From positions 1 through 64,000 of the forward strand of contig NZ_RWIJ01000020.1 in NCBI RefSeq assembly GCF_019805165.1: DNA of 64,000 bases, written 5' to 3'. A model generated the notes under the pieces. The model was not told the origin of the DNA. It saw only the letters and a list, made by a program, of their open reading frames with translations, and ran no database searches. Made by a program: the position numbers and the translations under genes. Numbering within the stretch: the stretch's first letter is position 1; every line of letters begins with the position of its first letter. Positions 58,004 to 64,000 of this stretch are shown here, in pieces. The DNA comes from Azospirillum sp. 412522. Its GTDB lineage: Bacteria; Pseudomonadota; Alphaproteobacteria; Azospirillales; Azospirillaceae.

Positions 58004-59728
58004 TTGCTTCGTGACGCCCGCCATGTCCTGAACGGCACGCACATCGACTGCGATCTCTGCGTGATCGGCGGCGGTGCCGCTGGCCTGACCATCGCGCGTG
58101 AGCTGGCGGGCGGCAGCTTAAGCGTCGTCCTGCTGGAAGGGGGCGGGCTGGAGGTCGACGGCATTTCCCAGGCGCTGTATGCGGGCCGCAACGTCGGCCT
58201 GCCCTACGAACGGCTGACCACCGCGCGCAGCCGCTATCTGGGCGGCAGCACCAACTGCTGGGGCGGCTTCTCCCGCCCGCTGGAGACGACGGATTTCGCC
58301 GAGCGCCCCTGGATCCCCGGCAGCGGCTGGCCGATCCGGCGCGACACGATGATGCCCTATTACGAACGCTCGCACAGCGTTCTGGGCCTCGGACCCTTCG
58401 AATACGACAACGACTACTGGATGGAGCGGGTCGGCGGACCGCGAACCGAACTGATCCCGGTGGAGGCGGACGATGGAGGCGGCGTCGGGAGCCCCGGCGG
58501 TTTTGAGAACCGCGTCGCCCAGCTCAGCCCGCCGATCCGCATGGGCGAGGCCTATCGCGCCGAGATCGGGCGGGCCGCGAACATCACCGCCTTCCTCAAC
58601 GCCAACGTCACCGGGCTGGACACCAACCACAGCGCCACCGCGGTGGAAAAGGTGCAGGTCCGCACGCTGGGCGGCCCCGGCTTCACCGTCGGCGCCCGCC
58701 TGTTCGTGCTGGGCTGCGGCGGCATCGAGAACGCCCGCATCCTGCTGCTGTCCAACAAGGTGCAGGCGGCGGGCCTCGGCAACGGCAACGATCTGGTCGG
58801 CCGCTATTTCGCCGACCATCCGCGCTTCAAGACCGCGCCGGTCCGCCTCGCCCGGCAGGGGCGCCACCGCACGCTCTACGACGTCAGCCTCTGCCTCGCC
58901 CGCCGGCGGCTGCGGCGGCCGCATCCGTCGATCGCCCTGGCCCTGTCGCCGACGGCGGAGCTTCAGGAACGGAAGGCGCTGCCCAACTCGCGCACATATC
59001 TGGTCGCCTCCTACCATTCCGGGGCGCTGGACGCCTTCAAGGCGATGCGCGACCTGCGGCTCCTGCCCTCGCGCCACCGCTGCCGCCGCTTCGGCGTGTC
59101 GGAGGACGAGGCGGCGAGCCTGCTGCGCAACGCCGGCCCGCGCATCCTGCGCAGCCTGCCGCAGCTGGCCCACGCGCTGTTCGACAGCACCATCGATCCG
59201 GGCTGGCTGCCCCGCCGCTTCACCCTGGAAACGGTGCTGGAGCCGGTGCCCAACCCGGAGAGCCGGGTGACGTTGGACCATGCCACCGATCCGTTCGGCC
59301 GCAACCTGCCGAAGGTGGACTGGCGCCTGACCGCGCAGGACCGCTGGGGCGCCACCGAGACCCAGCGGCTGCTGCGCGAGGATCTGCTGCGGCGCGGCCT
59401 GATCGCCGTGGACGGTGGGGAGGGCCACGAGGAAGGCGGGAGAAGCGAAGCCGAGGCGACGATGGCCGATGTCGGCTGGTGCTGGCATCATATGGGTACC
59501 ACCCGCATGCACGACTCGCCGCGCCACGGCGTGGTCGATTCCGATGGCCGCGTCCATGGCGTGGGCAACCTCTATGTCGCCGGCAGCTCCGTCTTCCCGA
59601 CCATGGGGGCGGACCATCCGACCATGACCATCGTCGCGCTGGCCCTGCGGATGACCGACCGCATCCTCGCCCTGCTCCAGGACGAACGGAACAGCCCGCC
59701 TGCCCCCGCCATCGCCGCCTCGCTTTGA
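58004..59728 (+). CDS. GMC-family FAD-dependent oxidoreductase (574 aa)
   Basis: The N-terminal FAD motif is CDLCVIGGGAAGLTIARELA (residues ~16-35). The conserved GGSTNCWGG is at ~81, and the C-terminal catalytic region has WHHMGTTRMHDS and VAGSSVFPTMGADHPTMTIV with the expected His residues. It oxidises an alcohol or sugar; the substrate is unknown. The start is a TTG at 58004, five bases after GGGAGG, with no ATG alternative that keeps the FAD motif. It resembles the non-secreted sugar-oxidising branch of the GMC family. Confidence 0.87.
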   Translation: MLRDARHVLNGTHIDCDLCVIGGGAAGLTIARELAGGSLSVVLLEGGGLEVDGISQALYAGRNVGLPYERLTTARSRYLGGSTNCWGGFSRPLETTDFAERPWIPGSGWPIRRDTMMPYYERSHSVLGLGPFEYDNDYWMERVGGPRTELIPVEADDGGGVGSPGGFENRVAQLSPPIRMGEAYRAEIGRAANITAFLNANVTGLDTNHSATAVEKVQVRTLGGPGFTVGARLFVLGCGGIENARILLLSNKVQAAGLGNGNDLVGRYFADHPRFKTAPVRLARQGRHRTLYDVSLCLARRRLRRPHPSIALALSPTAELQERKALPNSRTYLVASYHSGALDAFKAMRDLRLLPSRHRCRRFGVSEDEAASLLRNAGPRILRSLPQLAHALFDSTIDPGWLPRRFTLETVLEPVPNPESRVTLDHATDPFGRNLPKVDWRLTAQDRWGATETQRLLREDLLRRGLIAVDGGEGHEEGGRSEAEATMADVGWCWHHMGTTRMHDSPRHGVVDSDGRVHGVGNLYVAGSSVFPTMGADHPTMTIVALALRMTDRILALLQDERNSPPAPAIAASL

Positions 59729-59777
59729 GCGGGGCGGCGGCGCCCTATATTCCTCTCCCCGCGGAGAGGAATTCGCC

Positions 59778-60350
59778 ATGGACCTGTTCGACGACGCTCC
59801 GGCCCCCCTGCCGCACGGTTTGCCGCCGTCCGCCGGGCCGCTGCCGGACATCGTGGCGCCGGGGCTCGACTGCCTGTTCGTCGGCTTCAATCCCGGCCTG
59901 CGGTCGGGCGCGCTCGGCCATCATTACGCCGGGCGCGGCAACCAGTTCTGGCGCCTGCTGGCCGAGGCAGGACTGACGCCGCGCCTCTACCGGCCGGAAG
60001 AGGACGTCACCCTGCCGGCCATCGGGCTGGGTTCCACCAACCTCGTCGCCCGCGCCACCGCCAGCGCCGCCGAACTGTCGCGGGCGGAGCTGCGCGGCGG
60101 GGTGCCGCGGCTGGCGCGGATCGTCGGCTTCGTCCGGCCACGCGTGCTGGCCTATACCGGCAAAGGCGTCTATCTGGCGGCGACCGGCCTGCCCGACGCC
60201 CCCTGGGGCGCGCAGGAGCGCAGCCTGTTCGACGGCGTCGCCGATGTGGTGGTGCCCTCGCCAAGCGGCCTCGCCCGCCTGCCCTTCGAGGAGAAGCTGC
60301 GCTGGTTCCGCGAGGTGCGGGCGGAGATCGACCGGCGGCGTCCCGGCTGA
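59778..60350 (+). CDS. mug: G/U mismatch-specific uracil-DNA glycosylase (Mug/TDG)
   Basis: 190-aa base-excision repair enzyme. The active-site loop reads VGFNPGLRSG, with the Asn typical of Mug, and the second DNA-contact motif is VVPSPSGLAR. GRGNQFWRLLAEAGLTPRLY is family-typical. The ATG at 59778 has GGAGAGGAA upstream. It removes uracil or ethenocytosine opposite G. It may be co-transcribed with the GMC gene, which ends 49 bases before. Confidence 0.92.
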   Translation: MDLFDDAPAPLPHGLPPSAGPLPDIVAPGLDCLFVGFNPGLRSGALGHHYAGRGNQFWRLLAEAGLTPRLYRPEEDVTLPAIGLGSTNLVARATASAAELSRAELRGGVPRLARIVGFVRPRVLAYTGKGVYLAATGLPDAPWGAQERSLFDGVADVVVPSPSGLARLPFEEKLRWFREVRAEIDRRRPG

Positions 60351-60531
60351 ACCCTCGGCCAAGCGGCCGAAATCGCTTCCCTTGCAATTCCTGGGGAGGA
60401 GGCGGGATTATTATCCGGACGGAGAATCCCGGCCGGCCGGATCGTACCGCGGGGAGCACTCCCCCTGCCCCCGGGTTTCACCGGGAAAGGCCGGGCGAGG
60501 CGACGTCGGCCTGAGCCATGCTGTGCCCCGC

Positions 60532-60975
60532 ATGACCGTGAACGACCGCAACAGCATCCGTCACGACCGACCGGCCACGCCGGTGACCGATCCGGTCGCC
60601 CTGCGGCTGCGCCGCCGCCATTGGTCGGTGTTGGCTTTGGCTGTCGCGATGCTGGCCGGGGTGGCGTGGGCGGCCTGCCGCCTCACGGCGCTGACACCCG
60701 CAACGGCGACCGCCGCCACCGGCCCCTGGGAGCCACGGCTTCCCGTCCCCTCCCTGACGGTCGCCCGTTCCGGGAAGCTGGCCTGGCTTCCGCATCTCGA
60801 TCCGCCACACAAAAAAGAACCGGCGGAGACTCCCGTCCCCGCCGGTCCCGTGCGGCTGGATCCCGCAGTCAGGCTCCTGGTCGATCAGGGCTGGCCCGGT
60901 TTGAGGCCGACGGCGATCCCGGCCGCCGCACGGACGGCCGGGATCCTCGCCACCTCGGAGAAAGCCTCGCCCTGA
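60532..60975 (+). CDS. Small membrane-anchored hypothetical protein (147 aa)
   Basis: The frame from the ATG at 60532 has a basic N-terminus, one hydrophobic segment at ~27-47 (SVLALAVAMLAGVAWAACRL) and a Pro-rich periplasmic tail. The Shine-Dalgarno site is weak and no family is recognised. It is the best plus-strand candidate between mug and the convergent hydroxylase genes. It could be a lipid-anchored or single-pass protein, or a spurious frame in GC-rich DNA. Confidence 0.45.
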   Translation: MTVNDRNSIRHDRPATPVTDPVALRLRRRHWSVLALAVAMLAGVAWAACRLTALTPATATAATGPWEPRLPVPSLTVARSGKLAWLPHLDPPHKKEPAETPVPAGPVRLDPAVRLLVDQGWPGLRPTAIPAAARTAGILATSEKASP

Positions 60976-60998
60976 CCGCCCCGCTCAGCCGGCCTTTC

Positions 60999-63254
60999 TC
61001 AGCTGACGATGCCGCCCCGGCTGAAGGGCAGCGTCTGCAGCGGCTGGCCGGTCACCGAGAAGACGGCGTTCGCCACGGCTGGCGCCACGGTCGGGACGCC
61101 CGGCTCGCCGGCGCCGGTCGGCCGCTCGTGCGACGGCACGATGTGGACCTCCACCACCGGCATGTCCGACATCCGCAGCGGCAGATAGCCGTCGAAGTTG
61201 GCCTGATCGACCACGCCGTCGGTCATGGTGATCTCGCCGCGCAGCGCGTGGCCGATGCCCCAGCCGGCGCCGCCCTCCATCTGCGCCTTGACGATGTCGG
61301 GGTTGACGACCTCGCCGCAATCGACGGCGACGACGACGCGATCGACCTTGATCTGCCCCTTGGCGTCGACCGTCACGTCGGCGACATGGGCGACATAGGT
61401 GTTGAAGCTTTCATGCACGGCGACGCCGCGCCCCTTGCCCTGCGGCAGGGGCTGGCCCCAGCCGGCCTTCTCCGCCGCCAGCTTCAGCACGCCGGCCAGA
61501 CGCGGATGGTCCTTCAGCATCGCCATGCGGAAGGCAACCGGGTCCTTGCCGGCCGCCTTGGCGAGCCGGTCGATCATCACCTCCTTGGCATAGGCGGTGT
61601 GGGTGTGCCCGACCGAGCGCCACCACAGGGTGGTGACCGGCGAGGCGAGGGTATGGGCGTCGACCGCGAGGTTCGCCACCGGATAGGCCATGTCCGACGC
61701 GCCCTCGACCATCGTCGCATCGACGCCGTCCTTGACCATCACCGCCTCGAACGGCGTGCCGGCCATGAAGCTCTGTCCGACGATGCGCTGCTTCCAGCCG
61801 ACCAGTTCGCCCTTGGCATCGACCGCCGCGGTGATCTTGTGCAGGAACAGCGGACGGTAGCGGCCGCCCTTGATGTCGTCCTCGCGCGTCCAGACCAGAT
61901 GCACCGGGGCCTTGGGATAGGCCTTGGCGATCATCGCCGCCTCGGCGATGTAGTCGGCGTTGGTGGTGGCGCGCCGGCCGAAGCTGCCGCCGGCCCACTG
62001 GGTCTCGATCTTCACCTGCTCCGGCTTGCAGCCCAGGATTTGGGCGACGACCATCTGCTCGACCGTCTGGAACTGCGACCCGGCCCAGATGGTGCAGCCA
62101 CCCTCCGGGTTCAGCGCCACCACGGCGTTCAGCGGCTCCATCGGCGCGTGGGCGAGGTAGGGGAAGACGAACTCGCCGTCCACCGCATCGCCGCCCTTGG
62201 CCTTGGCGTCGGCGATCGCCTTGTCGGCGTCGCCCTTGTTCGCCGCGACCGACCCCGGCTTCTCCGCCGCCTTGCGGTAGTCGGCCAGCATGGCGTCGGT
62301 GCCGCGGGTCTCGGCCTTGCCGTCGTCCCAGGTCACCGTCAGCGCCTCGCGGCCCTTGATGGCGGCCCAGGTGTTCTTCGCGATTACCGCGACGCCGACC
62401 GGCAGGCTGACCACCTCGATGACGCCCGGCACCTTGCGGGCGGCGGCATCGTCGACGCTCTTCACCGTGCCGCCGAAGCGCGGGCTGCGGGCCAGCACCG
62501 CCGTCACCTGGCCCGGACGGCGGATGTCCATCGAGAAGATCGCGGTGCCGTTGGTCTTGCTGACGTGGTCCAGCCGGTGCAGGTCGGGCTTGCCGATCAG
62601 CACATAATCCTTCGGGTCCTTCAGCTTGACCTGCTGCGGAACCGGCAGCTTCGAAGCTTCCTCCGCCAGTTCGCCGAAGGTGGCGCTGCGGTTGCTGGCG
62701 GCATGGCGGACCACGCCTTTCGCCACCGTCACCTCGCCGGCCGGCACCTTCCAGCGGGCGGATGCTGCGGCGACCAGCATGGCGCGGGCGGCGGCGCCGG
62801 CCATGCGCAGCTCGTCCCAGCTGTTGGCGACGGCGGTGGAGCCGCCGGTGCCCTGCAGGCCGAAGAAGTGGTTGGCGTACAGCTTCTGGTCGGCCGGGGC
62901 GAAGGCGCCGCGCACCTGGGACCAGTCGGCGTCCAGTTCCTCCGCCGCGATGGTGGCGAGGCCGGTGACGATGCCCTGGCCCTTGTCGAGATGCTTGGCC
63001 AGGACCGTAACGGTGTTGTCCGGCGCCACGATGATGAAGGCATGCGGCCGCGGGTCGGCCGGGCCGATGATCTTGGGCGCCGCTTCGGCGGCCAGCGCCG
63101 GCATCGGCAGATGCGCGCCGATCACCAGCACGCCGGCCCCGGCGCCGATGGCCTTCAGGAAGCCGCGGCGCGCGGGGGCGGGCAGCGGACCGGGGGCGAA
63201 ACCGGATTCGGGAAACCCGTGTTCGGCGGCTTGGCGGATCAGATGATGCAGCAT
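60999..63254 (-). CDS. Molybdopterin-binding aldehyde/isoquinoline-type oxidoreductase, large subunit (IorB-like)
   Basis: 751 aa of the xanthine oxidase family. The Tat signal RRGFLKAIGAGAG at 29-41 places it in the periplasm. Mo-cofactor regions include GGSTAVANSW, WAGGSFGRRA and the C-terminal catalytic-Glu motif GEPGVPTVAPA. It lacks its own FAD domain and pairs with the 2Fe-2S subunit encoded three bases upstream. Together they resemble isoquinoline 1-oxidoreductase and aldehyde oxidases that donate electrons to cytochromes. The substrate is unknown. Confidence 0.9.
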   Translation of the reverse strand: MLHHLIRQAAEHGFPESGFAPGPLPAPARRGFLKAIGAGAGVLVIGAHLPMPALAAEAAPKIIGPADPRPHAFIIVAPDNTVTVLAKHLDKGQGIVTGLATIAAEELDADWSQVRGAFAPADQKLYANHFFGLQGTGGSTAVANSWDELRMAGAAARAMLVAAASARWKVPAGEVTVAKGVVRHAASNRSATFGELAEEASKLPVPQQVKLKDPKDYVLIGKPDLHRLDHVSKTNGTAIFSMDIRRPGQVTAVLARSPRFGGTVKSVDDAAARKVPGVIEVVSLPVGVAVIAKNTWAAIKGREALTVTWDDGKAETRGTDAMLADYRKAAEKPGSVAANKGDADKAIADAKAKGGDAVDGEFVFPYLAHAPMEPLNAVVALNPEGGCTIWAGSQFQTVEQMVVAQILGCKPEQVKIETQWAGGSFGRRATTNADYIAEAAMIAKAYPKAPVHLVWTREDDIKGGRYRPLFLHKITAAVDAKGELVGWKQRIVGQSFMAGTPFEAVMVKDGVDATMVEGASDMAYPVANLAVDAHTLASPVTTLWWRSVGHTHTAYAKEVMIDRLAKAAGKDPVAFRMAMLKDHPRLAGVLKLAAEKAGWGQPLPQGKGRGVAVHESFNTYVAHVADVTVDAKGQIKVDRVVVAVDCGEVVNPDIVKAQMEGGAGWGIGHALRGEITMTDGVVDQANFDGYLPLRMSDMPVVEVHIVPSHERPTGAGEPGVPTVAPAVANAVFSVTGQPLQTLPFSRGGIVS

Positions 63255-63257
63255 GGA

Positions 63258-63719
63258 TCAGGCCCTCATCGTCTGGGCGGCATCCTTGATCGCCGCGCGG
63301 ATGCGGACATAGGTGGCGCAGCGGCACACATTGCCGTCCATCGCCGCGTCGATGTCCTGGTCGGTCGGGTTCTGGTTGTCGGTCAGCAGCGCGATGGCGC
63401 TCATGATCTGACCCGACTGGCAATAGCCGCACTGGACGACGTCCAGCTTCTGCCATGCCGCCTGGACGGCCTGGGCCGCCTTGCCCTTCACACCCTCGAT
63501 GGTGGTGATCTTGCTGTCCGGCGTCAGCATGCCGACCGGGGTCTGGCAGGCGCGGGTCGGCGTGCCGTCGACATGGACGGTGCAGGCGCCGCACTGGGCG
63601 ATGCCGCAGCCGAACTTGGTGCCGGTCATGTTCAGCTCGTCCCGCAGGACCCACAGGAGCGGCATGTCGTCGGAGACATCGACCTGACGCTCCTCGCCGT
63701 TGACGTTGATGCGAACCAT
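63258..63719 (-). CDS. 2Fe-2S subunit of molybdenum hydroxylase (IorA-like)
   Basis: 153 aa. The plant-type ferredoxin cluster uses Cys38, Cys43, Cys46 and Cys58 (FGCGIAQCGACTVHVDG), and the helical second domain uses QCGYCQSGQ and CRC. This is the small subunit of xanthine-oxidase-type enzymes. It has no signal peptide and would be exported with the Tat-bearing large subunit. It is the first gene of the pair and divergent from a LysR gene 213 bases away. Confidence 0.92.
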   Translation of the reverse strand: MVRINVNGEERQVDVSDDMPLLWVLRDELNMTGTKFGCGIAQCGACTVHVDGTPTRACQTPVGMLTPDSKITTIEGVKGKAAQAVQAAWQKLDVVQCGYCQSGQIMSAIALLTDNQNPTDQDIDAAMDGNVCRCATYVRIRAAIKDAAQTMRA

Positions 63720-63932
63720 GGCTCTTGCCTCTTTCTCCCTGAACGGAACCGCCGGCCTGCCCTGACGAGTTGACGGGGGACGACGACAGGTCCGCTGCCC
63801 GGTTGCGGGCCTTGGCTACGGATTGGGACTAAGGATTGGTTTTTTTGATTGTCGGCTGCTCGGGTCAGCTCTGGCTCGACAGAATACACCGTCCAGTGCA
63901 CAATGAAGTAGGCTGCTTTGGTTCATATCGTC

Positions 63933-64000
63933 ATGAAAGCAATTCATAATCCGGCGCTCGACCTCAACCTGATCAAGGTGTTCGACGCACTGCTGGAAAC
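63933..64000 (+). CDS. LysR-family regulator (N-terminus only)
   Basis: The ATG at 63933 begins MKAIHNPALDLNLIKVFDAL, followed by LE at the window edge. D-L-N-L-x-K-V-F-D-A-L is a typical start of the LysR winged HTH, NodD/LeuO-like branch. It is divergent from the IorAB-like pair and is the likely regulator of it. The rest lies outside the window. Confidence 0.8.
   Translation, partial: MKAIHNPALDLNLIKVFDALLE

Noticed and set aside
60621..63773. A 1050-aa plus-strand reading frame
   Set aside because: It runs antisense through the two molybdenum hydroxylase genes, which have clear cofactor motifs. Its translation is compositionally Arg/Asp/His/Gly-rich with no domain, as expected of an antisense frame in GC-rich DNA.

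Overview
The window is high-GC chromosomal DNA from an alphaproteobacterium, most likely Azospirillum or a close Rhodospirillales relative. The evidence is the very strong GC codon bias, the rhizobial-type glycerol ABC importer (glpSTPQUV), ccoG/FixG behind an FNR/FixK box, a Rhodobacter-type PmtA, DctBD, two large chemoreceptors and a FlaF-like protein. I see no rRNA, CRISPR, prophage, transposase or integrase. The only RNA gene is tRNA-Tyr. Both ends cut genes: livH at the left and a LysR regulator at the right.

Layout. 1-9.3 kb: start of livH behind a 14-bp tandem repeat array; a secreted protein; a Mak-type ROK fructokinase; a small secreted protein; a three-gene envelope glycosylation operon (GT2, LAB_N membrane protein, ArnT-like GT39); a DegP-type protease; an HTH protein with a long disordered linker; tRNA-Tyr. 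9.4-15.2 kb: a DUF4865-cupin-tautomerase operon with a divergent LysR regulator, a YqaA-type membrane protein, ccoG, and two small unknowns. 15.2-27 kb: a MauG/CcpA-type di-haem peroxidase, HemD-like protein, acyltransferase, PmtA, the dctBD two-component pair, a second GT39 protein, and a MerR gene overlapping an acyl-CoA ligase. 27-40.3 kb: the glycerol module, transcribed leftward in the order glpD-glpS-glpT-glpP-glpQ-glpU-glpV-glpK. A chemoreceptor lies directly upstream of glpD on the same strand, and the DeoR-type glpR is divergent beyond it. 40.4-45.7 kb: guaC, uvrC and a second chemoreceptor. 45.7-57.7 kb: a stress-flavoured region with a six-hairpin secreted protein, hemerythrin, a small His-rich protein, a double Usp, an APH/P-loop fusion, a PagL-like barrel lacking apparent catalytic residues, a FlaF-DUF2934 fusion, a DMT transporter, a TIGR02302/DUF4175 protein and a DUF4142-PRC protein. 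58-64 kb: a GMC oxidoreductase, Mug glycosylase, a small membrane protein and an IorAB-like molybdenum hydroxylase pair divergent from a LysR gene.

How the genes work together. The glycerol block is self-contained: GlpV binds glycerol, GlpP/GlpQ carry it across the membrane, GlpS/GlpT supply energy, GlpK phosphorylates it and GlpD oxidises glycerol-3-phosphate to DHAP. GlpR is the probable repressor. Complementary defects in GlpS and GlpT motifs predict one canonical and one degenerate ATP site. Hairpins and repeat elements on both sides of glpV probably set its expression apart from its neighbours.

The sequence supports no spectacular new multi-gene system. The best leads are the asymmetric GlpS/GlpT pair with the embedded chemoreceptor, the FlaF-DUF2934 fusion, two GGAAC-N17-GTT (EcfG-type) promoter candidates on stress genes, the FNR-box promoter that fixes the ccoG start, the degenerate PagL-like protein, and several intergenic palindromes and repeats.
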